Numbered from the stretch's first letter, positions 35,445 to 48,200 are shown. The stretch: 64,000 nt of DNA from Phoronis australis (GCA_002633005.1 NMRA01000043.1:1132489-1196488), one strand, 5' to 3'. Numbers and translations are program-made. The notes: a model not told the origin generated them from the sequence alone.

Positions 35445-35699
35445 GTGATCATCTTATACTACAATGCCTCTAGAGACCAATGACGAACCTACTCTCCAAT
35501 CTTTGGAGTTAGCCAAGACGTCCTTAAAAGGCGTTTTCGGCCATAGGTCACAGCAGTGCACGAATCATTAGGAGGTAGATAGCCTAGTTTGGTTGTTCAA
35601 ATCCTTTCATGATTGAGAAGAATGGGCAGCTGGGCATCTGTAAAGTCGGTCAAAGAAAGGAGTGTATTTTGGGTGAAGAACATGCTTTAAAGGACGAAG
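35445..35699. other. 3' flank of the Penelope-like element
   Basis: Non-coding sequence between the retroelement stop and the polyadenylation signal of the opposing gene. No terminal repeat was recognised. Confidence 0.4.
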
Positions 35700-35705
35700 T
35701 TTATT
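35700..35705 (-). terminator. Polyadenylation signal abutting the stop codon
   Basis: The minus strand reads TGA then AATAAA directly, so the 3' UTR would be only as long as the distance to the cleavage site. This supports the last exon of the five-exon gene. Confidence 0.6.
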
Positions 35706-38240
35706 TCATTTTTGTTCAATGTCAAAATGAACATGATCTGGGGGAGCTTGTACTGCGTATGATTGAGTTTGGCAAACACAAACCTTGAACTGAACAGCTG
35801 TTAGTAAGACACGTAGTCCTGGCGACAAGAATTCCACTGCCAAACCTATTCCTTGTGATGTAAATTTAACTTGAATAGCAAAAAAAAAATATGTAGAGAA
35901 CACTTTGAAAACTGACATGTACTTCTTGTAAAATATACGGGGAGTCAAATTGACCTACAATGTGTGTCACGAAGCTCATCTCCTTCGGCCAGTCTAATTT
36001 GTCTTTCAGTAGAAGAATGGGCACCTGCACCTGTGCAAAAGTGGTCATCTGCTGCCAAAGAGTGTCCTTAAGTGGTCCACGATTTGTCTCCGTACTGAAC
36101 TCTGACCCCCTCCCCTAGTAGTTTAAGGGTTATCTTGCGCATCGCGTGTTCCACGGCGCCGCCTTTACCTTTATAACCCTTTGCCTGAGCGGTGACGCCA
36201 GAGCATATCGCCAAACCATCCCAAACTAATTTAAACTTTCTTATTCTCCAATCGACTTTTATGTCGCACACCATTGGGTTTCCTTGGTTAGGTCCTGGGA
36301 TGATGGTTAACTGTAATCAAAAAGAAAAAGTTCAGAAACCTTCCCATTTTATACGTAATTTTTTACCGTCATTTAACCAGAAGTGGAATTTTAATGACGT
36401 TATCCAGCAAGAACAAGCATTCGCTCTAAACTACAATTTTTAGTAACATAGTTTATACCGTCTTTAGTTGCCGGCAAAAATCACAAGATTTTCTCAAGCG
36501 ACTGCGCTGCGTGGTGTTCCAGTGAAAGCATATGCACGAGTGCCTTTTTGCACGTAGAAATATTCTTAATCTACAGGTATGCGAGGTTTTGCTTCATGTA
36601 CGCGCACGTTTGCTTAATCTGCGTGTAATTTTGCCTAATCGACGTGTACTTTTGCTAAATCTACGCGTATTTTTGCCTAATTTGCACGTCGTGATTTTGC
36701 TTAATCTAGGCGTATTTTAATTCTTAAACGATCATTGTTCTGTTCTTAATCCATTAAGTTGATAGCACGGACGTGATTGGACTATATGAACTGGTTAAAC
36801 GTACGCGTAGATAAGCAAAATACGCGTAAATTTAGCACCTTTCTACGAGCAGAAAGATACATGTTTAAGAACCCCTTGGCGCTTCATAGAAGCGGGCTGA
36901 GACCGAGTCATTTACTGGATTTCCGTCTCTAAATAGCTTGTGTGGTAGAGTGCATAAGACATCTAAAACGCACCTTTTCTGTTGGACCAGATGAAATACC
37001 CATCGTAACAGTGACGTCAGTGAGCTTCTCAAGCTTTTCTACAGGTGGCGATGAGGTACTTCCTGTAGAACACACCAAGAGGTTAAAAGCTATTTATTGC
37101 CGGCATTGAGGTAACTACATGAACTTGAATTCATACGTCGTAAAAAAGAAAGCAAGCTTAGGAAGTTCATGTTTTCAAACGTAAACGAATTTAAATATTC
37201 ATCAGATAACTTTTGGTTAAAGCATCAGATTTGTCTTCAAATGTATTGAGTCCACATGCTGAGACAAGGAAACCACAAGCACCCGACGAGAAAGTTCGTA
37301 AAAAGCTCGTCAATTTGTAAAACCTTCATTTTAAAGCTCGATATCTGAACCAAGAAATTTCGACGAGGCAGGACTGACTTGTCCATTACTACCGACAATT
37401 ATAATCTCAGTGAAATCGTTTTCCAGGCTATGTTACTCGAAGGGAAATAAAGCCTCTCTTTGGAACATCGTTTATTACTGGGCGATCATCGGCTCTTGCA
37501 CACTCTAAGCAGGTTATATGCACTACCATATTGCACGTTACAAATTGCTGCCAGTCTACATGTACCTTGTATCAGAGATCGCGTCTCGGCTGTGGAATCA
37601 ATCTCCGTCCCGCTTCCATGTATTCCTGCAAATTTCCATTCTCTCATTAGACATTCTTCCTAATCTCAACACCAGATGTTCATTACAGCACAGAAATTTG
37701 AGGAGCTTGTTTAGACTTTTTCATTCTTAATTAAATACCAAACGAGTTCAGTGAACTTCGTGAATTTTGAGTTTAAAGGGATCTCTATCAGTTTGTGACT
37801 TTACTGGCGTAAGGAAATTCCTACACCAAATTAAAATTTGTAATCCACACTAGAGGAATCTAAAGCTCATTGCGTGACCGGTGGACAATGAATTATCGGT
37901 AGACTTGTCGAGAGCTCTTTAATTTCTCACCTGACGTGCTGTAAAGAAGCCAACCAATCAAGGGAATCACAAGTGACCACATTGCACGAGGAAAATTCTG
38001 GGGCAATTTCTGAAGCAATCGCCTCCGAAACGTGATGACACTTGCGTCGCCTGAAATAGACGCGGTGCGTATGTACGTGTAGATCGGCATTTCCTCAATG
38101 TTTTTGAAAATGTTTTGAATTTCGCTTCTGAAATTCCTGGTCATACAAATTGTGAACACAAACCGATAAGAGATTAATTGCACTGGTGCAAAGCGAAAAC
38201 AAGGCGTGGAGGGAATGAACGGATTGTGAACATTAACCAT
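35706..38240 (-). CDS. Five-exon gene: single-pass membrane protein with beta-rich C-terminal region
   Basis: Exons (minus strand order): 37931-38240, 36974-37062, 36169-36310, 35959-36048, 35706-35869. Every junction is GT-AG. Phases agree at all four joins (1, 0, 1, 1), giving up to 264 residues. Exon 1 has basic RRRLLQKLPQNFPR followed by the hydrophobic MWSLVIPLIGWLLY, a signal-anchor arrangement. Met at residue 33 or 51 could also be the start. The rest looks beta-rich and soluble: LTDVTVTMGIS, CDIKVDWRIRKFKLVWDG, FTSQGIGLAVEFL and LRVLLTAVQFKVC, with about six cysteines. The acceptor of exon 3 has a strong pyrimidine tract (ctttttctttttgattacag). Exon 4 has a CAGCAG tandem acceptor. AATAAA directly abuts the stop (35700-35705). 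I do not recognise the family; a type II or mitochondrial membrane protein is possible. Confidence 0.75.
36555..36840. repeat. 21-base minisatellite inside an intron
   Basis: About eight degenerate units of AATCTACGCGTATTTTTGCCT-like sequence run from 36560 to 36725. Two more units occur in inverted orientation at about 36798-36840 (acgcgtagataagcaaaat). The array lies between exons 2 and 3 of the five-exon gene. Its in-frame plus-strand translation looks like leucine-rich repeats but is a by-product of the DNA repeat. Confidence 0.7.
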
Positions 38241-38752
38241 AAGATTAATGTCCTGTTATTAAGATGAATATTTATGTTATGTTCGAACCCACGTATAATA
38301 ATATAATCTTCACATACTCGCTGACTGAGTTGTACAATTGTTAAGTAACAAAACGAGCCACGTGGTCACATGTTTACCACTGAAATGGCCACTCCATTGG
38401 TCTTAACATCCTTTCTAAAGTAGAATTGGCCAATTTACACTTACCTCTAGTCTATTTATAGTGGAATAACGTTTCTATCTGTCATTTCTCAGGAGATACA
38501 AACTTCTTAAAAGAACAAGCACGGGAGTATGGCACACTCATAGCGGTCGATGATGAGCAAGCTGGGATTGCCTTAAGGCTGTCAGTGCAATGCTATAACC
38601 ACTACACCACCGAGTCATACATTAACTTAGAGGGAAATTTGTTATAGATACACCTTCTTTGGGAGTGGTAAGCAGGCTTTATTTGCCTGCTTGCAGGGTG
38701 ACTGAATACATTGTGTTTAGCGATCTTCCTTATGGCTTAGCATGTTTCAAGG
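38241..38752. other. Upstream region of the five-exon gene; degenerate SINE A box
   Basis: Contains the 5' flank of the gene and, on the minus strand near 38592-38612, an A-box-like GTGGTGTAGTGGTTATAGC without a recognisable B box. Confidence 0.4.
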
Positions 38753-39700
38753 TCAAGTATCCGGATACTTTCCCACTGGCTGTTCACATGTGATCTGGTA
38801 CATCTTCAGAGACCCTGGTCTCTTGTTTAGCATTTTACCACAACCACATGGGATTCTTAAAGTAATATAAGTGACGCTCTTCTTTTTTTCCATGTCTGTT
38901 TCTGATTTGACATTGACCAGCTGTCTACCCAAGTTGTCTGAGCTACGATATACAGTTCTTATATTGAATTCCTTGCATATACGTCGCAGTTTTTCAGAAT
39001 TCCAGATATGTATGTGAGACACATAGCTTGTGTGGTGTATTCTTCTACCCTGTGCCTCTTCTCTGTTATGATGTTTCTGATCCCACGAATTCTTTGATTA
39101 ACCCCTTATGTTGAATGATTATACCGGGGGTCCATCTCAGATTGGAGTGTTGGGTTACACAATTCCTTTTTTCTTGATGCCAGACACTTGATAACACCTA
39201 TCTTAACTCCTTTGATGGGAGCGGAATTGTAGTCAAGGTACCGTCCAGTTTGAGTCATGTTTAGTACACCAATGCATTTAACTGCTCTCCATTTCCAGCC
39301 ATGAACCCATCAAGGAATGGTATGCTGTTATTGTCCCCCACTTCCTGGTGTATCTTAATGTAGTTGTTGTTTACGTGCTAAGGAATATCTCGATATTGTC
39401 TGGGCGGTGGTTATGTATAACGAATAGTCATCTTCATATCGTTTCCACATTTTGGGGGAATTTACTGGTTGGGATTGAGAAGTGTTTGCTAGAACCTCCG
39501 AATGCACAAAATACTAGTAATAGCGATGATGCCATTGGCAGTTCACAGGTCTGCTTGAAAAAGAATTTCACCATTTGGAGGATGTAATTCGCTGATATAT
39601 TTTTGTTCTGAGTTTTTGTATGGCCAATCCCCGTTTTCGATCTCAGTATCGAAAGTACCACTGCTGTTGGAAGACTTGTGAACAGGCTTTAACCATTGAA
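38753..39700 (-). mobile_element. Second, heavily decayed Penelope-like element
   Basis: Minus-strand frames with many stops and shifts spell Penelope-like order. First comes an RT C-terminal piece (IPFLDGFMAGNGEQ), then a YLDYNSAP segment corresponding to the thumb region. The linker follows: SEKLRRICKEFNIRTVY, then LGRQLVNVKSETD. The frame then approaches the GIY-YIG start (VTYITLRIPCGCG) and breaks off. It is older than the 34.1 kb copy and in the opposite orientation. Confidence 0.7.
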
Positions 39701-40477
39701 ATTCACCATTAGGTAATTGAGGTCAGTGCTGATTAATGTCAGCATTTTCGCGGAGTCAGTTTTTGCCAATTAGTGGGGATGTCATGCCGCTGAGGAACTT
39801 AGCTAGCATGTGACATCTGAAGATGGCTTCCGAAGAAATGACCGACCGAAATGTCGTGCCAAAGTAGATAGGCTGGAAGTTGGCGTAAACAGACCAATAG
39901 ATTTTAGAAAGTAATGATGTTTCTACATCACCTCAAAGCAGTTTTAGAAAAACTCAATTTGTCTTACAACTGCATAAACTTATCATTCAGTTACGCAGGC
40001 TTAGAAGTTTCCTAATCTGGTAGACTCAGATTCCATGTAACTTACTTGGAGTGCTTGCAACTTCTTTTACTCGTTTGCCGTCGTATTCTGAAAATTGAAG
40101 CAATGGACTGCACTTGGAATTTAAATTGTTTGTAGTCACGAATCGTTTGTTTCATTATGTTTTACTGGACAATGAGGTTATGCTAAAATAGATGAATGCA
40201 ATTCACTCTCTACATTTATTTCTCTGCAAACATAAAATGCACAGTCAGAACTGTAGAAGGGTAAAAGTTCGTACCCGAGAACACATCAAGTAAGGACCGT
40301 AGATACAACCATAATAGTGGAGTCTTCCTTTACAGTCACAAACACACACACGCACAAAACGGGTAGCTTAATCAATACGTTAGCAGCCAAAAGATGGCGC
40401 TTCACTACATTACTCGGAATGAAAACCATCTTTGGATTTGGGAGAACTGACCGTTCGTTATTATTTGAGAGATGGCT
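39701..40477. other. No gene recognised; possible Penelope terminal sequence
   Basis: Near 39815-39870 the plus strand reads CTGAAGATGGCTTCCG...CCGAAATGTCG, a string of the type often seen at Penelope ends, but it does not keep a full hammerhead core. A CA-rich run lies near 40340. Confidence 0.35.
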
Positions 40478-41247
40478 CAATAAATTGGCTTGTTACGGCG
40501 GGTCATTTTAAGCGACGAGCACGATCTCAGTTCTTAGTGAATTGTCAGTTGCCCCATATCCCCGAAATCATTCTACCGAAGAGTAAGGAACAAGGTATGG
40601 TAGAAGTGACGCAAATCAAATGTATGTTTTACAGCTTAGTATCATTATTTTCATATTGACTCCAATGCAAACACGGTATTGTTGACGACGAAACATCAAC
40701 TTCGCACTGAGTGTTCTTTATTCAAAATATCGTTTATTTGATGACATAATGGGCGAGTGTACCAAAATATAAAAACACTCAACCTAACGACCTTGAGTAA
40801 TTATTCAGTTTGTACGTGTGCAACGTCACACGCCTTAGACCTTTGTACGCGTGGTGAAAAGAAACTCATGTAGAACACATCGGCACTTCAAACATTATAA
40901 TTTGTACACTTTTATAAAACAGACACCTGATTATAAAGTCACTTTGAAAGAAGTCCACCGAAACGAGCTTTAGAATCCATTTCAGACAATTTGAACATAT
41001 ACACCATTCCTTTTAATCATATGACGACTTGACAGAAAGTAACGTCGAACATCACTTCTACAATTTAGACTGGTGAATCTAACTCCTTCAAAGTAGACAT
41101 ATTGCATTCAAGTAATATATTATTGTAAGTTTTGAGAAAATAAACATCTATGAAGTAGTCAGTTAATAAAACTGTCCTGCAGAAAACAAGCGTGCGTCAA
41201 CCGCAGGTCAGTTGAGAGTCGATGAGACTTTTACTTGGACTGCAGCT

Positions 41248-42916
41248 TCACCGAAGGTCCATACCAAGTTGTGCTTCCTCTTCCATCTTTGCGATCACAC
41301 CATCCACCTTTTTAATCAAATTATCCATTTGGTACTCCTTCAGCATTTTGATCAGCTCCACGTAATTCCCGATTCCAATAACAGCTTGTGTCTCTAATTG
41401 GTTGAGAAGTTTTTCAGTAGTAGTTATGTTCTGGAGTGTAGCTGGCCTGTACAACAAAGTTAAGAAAGGTTAATAAGAATCGCTTAAAATAGACCGAGAG
41501 TTTGGATTGGCGCGAATGCGGATGGGGTGGCCAACATCGCCCAGTCACTTTCGGCCCCTCCTCAGTCTTTTACAAGTTTCACTCTCCCGTCGATACCAGT
41601 TACTGTCCCTGAATGGTAGTCATTCTCGCCTCCCCCACTCTTAGCACGCTCCCACCTCACCCCACGCCCCGCCCATTGTAATTACAACAAAGATCTTAGA
41701 TATGTTGGTACTACAAGTACTTGACTTCATATTCATACGCATACATGTACGTGACGCATTACACTACATCTCCCTGTATCAAAACAAAGGAGTATCTATT
41801 TAGTATGTCAATCTTACGTAAACAAACTGTGTCAGGATATATTTTAACTAATGCTCTTTATATTCATAGTCCTTGAACCAGGCTGGACTCTTCGATATGC
41901 GTCCGGAACGAGTCGTGTAATCTTTGGTGACGGACGTCACAATTCCATGTGGTTCAGGGCTACGAAAAGCAGGTGTTTTCTCTGAAATAACTACTGGTCG
42001 GTCTGGGATGACACTTAGGTGAATTCAATTTGTTTTAATATCTGACCGTTTTCTCGTTGGACTATGTAACTTCTGAGCTCTGCACAATTTCTACAACAGC
42101 ATACAAAATTTCCAGAGTTCATGGATTGCATGGTTACGTGTTGACCAATGTGTAAGCGATGTACATCTCCTGTTTCTTTGTCATAGTACTATTTCTGCTA
42201 CATCTGACGAGTAGCAAGATGACACTGAACATCGTCTGCATCTGGTGACATGCATGCATGGGGGAGTATCCGTGATTCGGTGATTGAAAAGGATCTCGGC
42301 AGGGCGCGGCTTTTCAGCTTGTGGTCAACAGGGGTAGTACGCCATCGCCCCCTTGCGGTGATTGTTTTTTTAAACGTTTGCCTCCATATCTTAGAAGTTC
42401 CTTGGCTTATTTTCATGCTAGAGGCCGAATAGTCTGTTGCTGTGTGTTTGAGCTTTTCGCTGCTCATTTAGTGTTGCATAAGAAATTTTTTTTGAATAAA
42501 ATTCCACGACAATGAATCAAATGCTTTCTCAAAATCGATCAGTAAAAGCAATCCTGGTTTCTTAGCTGCCTGGGCACAAAACATTAAATCATATAGGACG
42601 CGGATATTTGCGTTCATAGTTCTTCCCGAAACGAAACCTGTCTGGTCCTTACCGATTAGTTTTCCCAAAACGGATTTTAACCTAAGCTATTGGTCGCTGA
42701 ATAAGATCGATCAGCGTCTGTCAAAGGTTAGCAGGAGTTGGTTCACAATTTAGCTCATGCACCTAAAAGGGCCTAGAGCAAAAACAAAACCAGTAAACTT
42801 ACATTATCCAAGTCTTGCAATAGTCCTTCAGTCTCTCAAGATCCGACATGAGCACGTGGTCGGCTACTGTCTTAATGACCAGGCGGTGCTGCCTTCTTCG
42901 TTCTTCCTGGTCCATG
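41248..42916 (-). CDS. Single death effector domain protein, 103 residues (copy A)
   Basis: Exon 1 is 42804-42916 (ATG in ACCATGG context, donor ATAAT|GTAAGT, phase 2). Exon 2 is 41248-41446 (acceptor 'actttgttgtacag', stop TGA). The join completes one codon and gives 103 residues. The whole protein is one DED. Helix 1-2: HRLVIKTVADHVL, then DLERLKDYCKTWI. Helix 3-4: ITTTEKLLNQLETQ. Helix 5-6: IGIGNYVELIKMLKEY, then QMDNLIKKV in place of the usual RxDLL. A short acidic tail follows. Known single-DED proteins such as FADD-type adaptors and FLIP-like inhibitors bind other DEDs in death-receptor or innate-immune complexes in the cytosol; a similar regulatory role is inference. The missing arginine of RxDL may change the binding surface. 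The intron holds a Tx1-like LINE fragment. Confidence 0.8.
42468..42690 (-). mobile_element. Tx1/L1-like LINE reverse transcriptase fragment (copy A intron)
   Basis: The minus frame reads GKLIGKDQTGFVSGRTMN, then GLLLLIDFEKAFDSLSW, the RT motifs 1-2 region of L1/Tx1-clade LINEs. It breaks off at 42690, where copy B continues into the rest of the element. The neighbouring 42198-42467 sequence on the same strand is not recognisably LINE. Confidence 0.8.
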
Positions 42917-43530
42917 GTCTCTTAGTGAATGAGAGTACTGTTCATTGCGTCATTTAACACAGACAGCAGTTGCTGCATTGTTTTTCACAAAATATAGGGC
43001 AGTTTTTTGACAAAGTGTTCGTATAAATAACTATATAACTCTTTAATCCGACATATCAAATTTCAACTAGACTACCGTATAGAATGTATCTTGAGTATGA
43101 ATAAACAAATAAAAATGCCAATAACTTTCGCTCAAACACAAGTCTTCATCAGGGGAATACAGAGAGAATGGAAAGTACAGACAAGGTATGTGCGAATGAT
43201 AAAATAGGAACTACAGGTTGGGGTACAGTTCAGCAACGCTAGAACCTACGTTAGGACCTCCCTAAAAGCAAGAGTTCGCGAGATTACATGACACTGTCGT
43301 GTATTTCAAACGAGAACTCGTGGTTTTGGCTAGATTTTTCAAACCGCGAGAGAGCTACTAAACTCAACCTGAGCCCGGTCTCCAATCTCCGTACTCAGAC
43401 TCATACTCATACTCGAGATTTCATACTCAAAATCGTGGTCACTGGAGTCGTACTCAAAAAGCGTATCCAATTTTGCATTTCGAGTAGACTCCAAACGTAC
43501 TCAAATCTGACACTCATACTCGAGTTGCTA
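42917..43530 (-). repeat. 5' flank of the DED gene with ACTC-rich repeat
   Basis: Sequence upstream of exon 1, homologous to 13210-13480 and to 48860-49490. At 43385-43525 it contains a degenerate ACTC/TACTC simple repeat that recurs at 49340-49485 and, inverted, at 57650-57730. Confidence 0.6.
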
Positions 43531-44126
43531 TGGAACTCTTTATGATGTGAAATGCAAAACCACGCAAAGTCGCGCTGATTCATCGTTCCCTATTGGCATA
43601 GACCACCTCAGCAACTACATTATCGTCTACTGTCTTTACAACTACAAGAGTAGGCCTATAACGTGGAATTCTAAGTGTTCTGTACCTGTTATTCATTTTT
43701 TCAGTTTCAATACAATATTCTTATACCATTTCTTTGATACATTTGGCAATTATTAAGCTTTACCTCTTGAGTTCCTCATCTCCCGAAAATATCTTAAGAA
43801 ATTTGTAACAGCTTATCACATCAAAGAACCCCTGTTCTCTCTTGCTAATTTAGTATTGACGTAGAACCCATTGCTGTGTAGGAACAGAGACCGTAGAGAG
43901 AGAGAGAGACGTTTCACCTAGCGAAATCCTATTGGACGACCACTGGCGGCCATTGTTGTTTCATGGACCGTAGAGACGTCTAGCGGGTGTGTGTGCGAAA
44001 AAAGGAATATGGCTGATACTCTGGTCAGTGGTCACAGAGACAAGATATTTTATCTGATCTTGTAGTTCATATAGATTTCCCATAGTTAATACTTCTGAGA
44101 ATAGTGCTGCTTCAAGTAACTTCAAA

Positions 44127-44522
44127 NNNNNNNNNNNNNNNNNNNNNNNNNNNNNNNNNNNNNNNNNNNNNNNNNNNNNNNNNNNNNNNNNNNNNNNNNN
44201 NNNNNNNNNNNNNNNNNNNNNNNNNNNNNNNNNNNNNNNNNNNNNNNNNNNNNNNNNNNNNNNNNNNNNNNNNNNNNNNNNNNNNNNNNNNNNNNNNNNN
44301 NNNNNNNNNNNNNNNNNNNNNNNNNNNNNNNNNNNNNNNNNNNNNNNNNNNNNNNNNNNNNNNNNNNNNNNNNNNNNNNNNNNNNNNNNNNNNNNNNNNN
44401 NNNNNNNNNNNNNNNNNNNNNNNNNNNNNNNNNNNNNNNNNNNNNNNNNNNNNNNNNNNNNNNNNNNNNNNNNNNNNNNNNNNNNNNNNNNNNNNNNNNN
44501 NNNNNNNNNNNNNNNNNNNNNN
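44127..44522. other. Assembly gap (N run)
   Basis: 396 undetermined bases separating copy A from copy B of the DED locus. Copy B begins inside the 3' flank of its gene. Confidence 0.99.
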
Positions 44523-45291
44523 ATAAATTGGCTTGTTACGGCGGGTCATTTTAAGCGACGAGCACGATCTCAGTTCTTAGTGAATTGTCAGTTGTCCCAT
44601 ATCCCCGAAATCATTCTACCGAAGAGTAAGGAACAAGGTATGGTAGAAGTGACGCAAATCAAATGTATGTTTTACAGCTTAGTATCATTATTTTCACATT
44701 GACTCCAATGCAAACACGGTATTGTTGACGACGAAACATCAACTTCGCACTGAGTGTTCTTTATTCAAAATATCGTTTATTTGATGACGCAATGTGCGAG
44801 TGTACCAAAATATAAAAACACTCAACCTAACGACCTTAAGTTAATTATTCAGGTTGTACGTGTGCAACGTCACACGCCTTAGACCTTTGTACGCGTGGTG
44901 AAAAGAAACTCATGTAGAACACATCGGCACTTCAAACATTATAATTTGTACACTTTTATAAAACAGACACCTGATTATAAAGTCACTTTGAAAGAAGTCC
45001 ACCGAAACGAGCTTTAGAATCCATTTCAGACAATTTGAACATATACACCATTCCTTTTAATCATATGACGACTTGACAGAAAGTAACGTCGAACATCACT
45101 TCTACAATTTAGACTGGTGAATCTAACTCCTTCAAAGTAGACATATTGCATTCAAGTAATATATTATTGTAAGTTTTGAGAAAATAAACATCTATGAAGT
45201 AGTCAGTTAATAAAACTGTCCTGCAGAAAACAAGCGTGCGTCAACCGCAGGTCAGTTGAGAGTCGATGAGACTTTTACTTGGACTGCAGCT

Positions 45292-48200
45292 TCACCGAAG
45301 GTCCATACCAAGTTGTGCTTCCTCTTCCATCTTTGCGATCACACCATCCACCTTTTTAATCAAATTATCCATTTGGTACTCCTTCAGCATTTTGATCAGC
45401 TCCACGTAATTCCCGATTCCAATAACAGCTTGTGTCTCTAATTGGTTGAGAAGTTTTTCAGTAGTAGTTATGTTCTGGAGTGTAGCTGGCCTGTACAACA
45501 AAGTTAAGAAAGGTTGATAAGACTCGCTTAAAATAGACCGAGAGTTTGGATTGGCGCGAATGCGGATGGGGTGGCCAACATCGCCCAGTCACTTTCGGCC
45601 CCTCCTCAGTCTTTTACAAGTTTCACTCTCCCGTCGATACCAGTTACTGTCCCTGAATGGTAGTCATTCACGCCTCCCCCACTCTTAGCACGCTCCCACC
45701 TCACCCCACGCCCCGCCCATTGTAATTACAACAAAGATCTTAGATATGTTGGTACTACAAGTACTTGACTTCATATTCATACGCATACATGTACGTGACG
45801 CATTACACTACATCTCCCCTGTATCAAAACAAAGTAGTATCTATTTAGTATATCAATCTTACGTAACAAACTGTGTCAGGATATATTTTAACTAATGCTC
45901 TTTATATTCATAGTCCTTGAACCAGGCTGGACTCTTCGATATGCGTCCGGAACGTGTCGTGTAACCTTTGGTGACGGACGTCACAATTCCATGTGGTTCA
46001 GGGCTACGAAAAGCAGGTGTTGCCTTTGAAATAACTACTGGTCGGTCTGGGATGACACTTAGGTGAATTCAATTTGTTTTAATATCTGACCGTTTTCTCG
46101 TTGGACTATGTAACTTCAGAGCTCTGCACAATTTCTACAACAGCATACAAAATTTCCAGAGTTCATGGATTGCATGGTTACGTGTTGACCAATGTGTAAG
46201 CGATGTACATCTCCTGTTTCTTTGTCATAGTACTATTTCTGCTACATCTGACGAGTAGCAAGATGACACTGAACATCGTCTGCATCTGGTGACATGCATG
46301 CATGGGGGAGTATCCTTGATTCCGTGATTGAAAAGGATCTCGGCAGGGCTTTTCAGCTTGTGGTCAACAGGGGTAGTACGCCATCGCCCCCTTGCGGTGA
46401 TTGTTTTTTTTAACGTTTGCCTCCATATCTTAGAAGTTTCTTGGCTTATTTTCATGCTAGAAGCAGAATAGTCTGTTGCTGTGTGTTTGAGCTTTTCGCT
46501 GCTCATTTAGTGTTGCATAAGACAATTTTTTTGAATAAAATTCCACGACAATGAATCAAATGCTTTCTCAAAATCGATCAATAAAAGCAATCCTGGTTTC
46601 TTAGCTGCCTGGGCACAAAACATTAAATCATATAGGACGCGGATATTTTCGTTCATAGTTCTTCCCGAAACGAAACCTGTCTGGTCCTTACCGATTAGTT
46701 TTCCCAAAACATATTTTAACCGTTCAGTCTCAGCCGACGAAGTCAATTTATATGTCACATTGAGTAAGGATATGGGTCTCCAGGTTTCAAATAATGTTTA
46801 CTTTTATCTGCTGCTNTCCCCCCCCCCCCCCTCTTTCTGTGTTGATGATTACTGACCAACAGCAAAACCAGTTTTAAGTAAGCGAACAACGAAATGTCCA
46901 ATGTCAGACCAGAAAGTTAAAAAATTCCAATGAAAACCATCGGAGCCTGGGCTCCTGTTGTTTCTCATTTTTCAAGCATCGTTTGACTTCATCCTATGTA
47001 AGAAGACCATCTAATTTTTCTTTTTCTGTCTCATTCAGTTTGGAAACACACACCTTATGAAGTAGAGTTTCTAAAGCAGTATTTCTGTATTTGTACAGAT
47101 TTTCACGAAAAGTTTTGGTTTCCTGAATAACTTATTCTTCACTATTGGTTTTAGTATTGCCATATTTCCACAAAAAACATAAACTTACTTGTGTAATGCC
47201 TATTTTCTAAGTGAAGAAAATATTTGGAAGGTTTTTCTCCCTCTTCCATCCATCTTGCCCTCGACCTAGTCATAAGACCTCCTAACATATTTTGCCTTAG
47301 CTGGACAGTTTGATTACTTTTTGTTCCAGTAGTCCCCTATCAAGTCTTAGACTTTTTTCCAATAACCTTATTTCTTCGATAAGATGCTGTTCAACTCTAT
47401 CACTCTTTCTTTTTTAAGTAAATACCAAAGGAAATTGTTTTGTCGCGAATCTCCATCAACAACGTTTCAAGAAAAAGTTGATCATTTATAGACAATTGTA
47501 AATCTGAATTACTTGTGCTATCGACTGTCTGAATGTCGCCAGTCATGTACTTCTGCTTAACTATTGTAATGGTATCCTTGACCGCAGCAATATATTCAGA
47601 GTTTTTAAAGAGATAGTTATTAAATTTCCAAATGATTTTCTCCTACTGGAAACAGCACTTTAAAAAACCTACACCATGGAATAATGAAACCGGTTACTGA
47701 ATTCTATTAAGGAGTCATCAATATCGGCTAAAAGGTTTTCAGAAATTAGAAAAATATCTAGTCTGGAACGCTTCCTTCCAGCTCCCCAAGTGTATTCCTA
47801 CTATTGGGGTTCAGTTACCGCCACACATCAGTAATAGACAATTCTCTACAAGTCTCCATCAACTTAATCCGTGACTTCGGGTTGTTAACCTGTCGTGCCT
47901 TAGACCGATCGAGAGCAAGATTAAAATCGCCTGCCCAAATAACTGAGTAATTTCCTATATCTTGAATATATATAGATTATTACATGGCGAAGTCGTTATC
48001 TCCCGTTATCTAGAGCCCGAGTGGACTTTGGAGAATTATCGCCCGAGAGGCGTCAGCCCCCAAACGGTGTAATCCGGGACGAGCTTCGTAGACCACAAGA
48101 AGACAGACTGCACTCGCAGCAAAAAGTCTCTACATGAACACTTCCTTCAATTCCAATAAACACTCCAACCGCGCCGACCAGTTAATCCCAGTGTCTGTCA

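Larger units (their letters stand above)
40478..44126 (-). repeat. DED locus, copy A
   Basis: Nearly identical to copy B (44523-49749) except for a stretch of about 1.9 kb present only in B within the intron (after 42690). The right end, from about 43468, also matches 50196-50847, which continues past the point where copy A meets the N gap. A plausible reading is that copy A continues into the 50.8 kb sequence and B is the other haplotype. Confidence 0.8.

Noticed and set aside
36532-36720. A frame translating to leucine-rich-repeat-like text
   Set aside because: The periodicity comes from a 21-base DNA minisatellite inside an intron, on the opposite strand to the gene.
39815-39870. A third hammerhead ribozyme
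   Set aside because: The string begins CTGAAGA rather than CTGATGA and the partner reads CGAAATG; the core is not intact.
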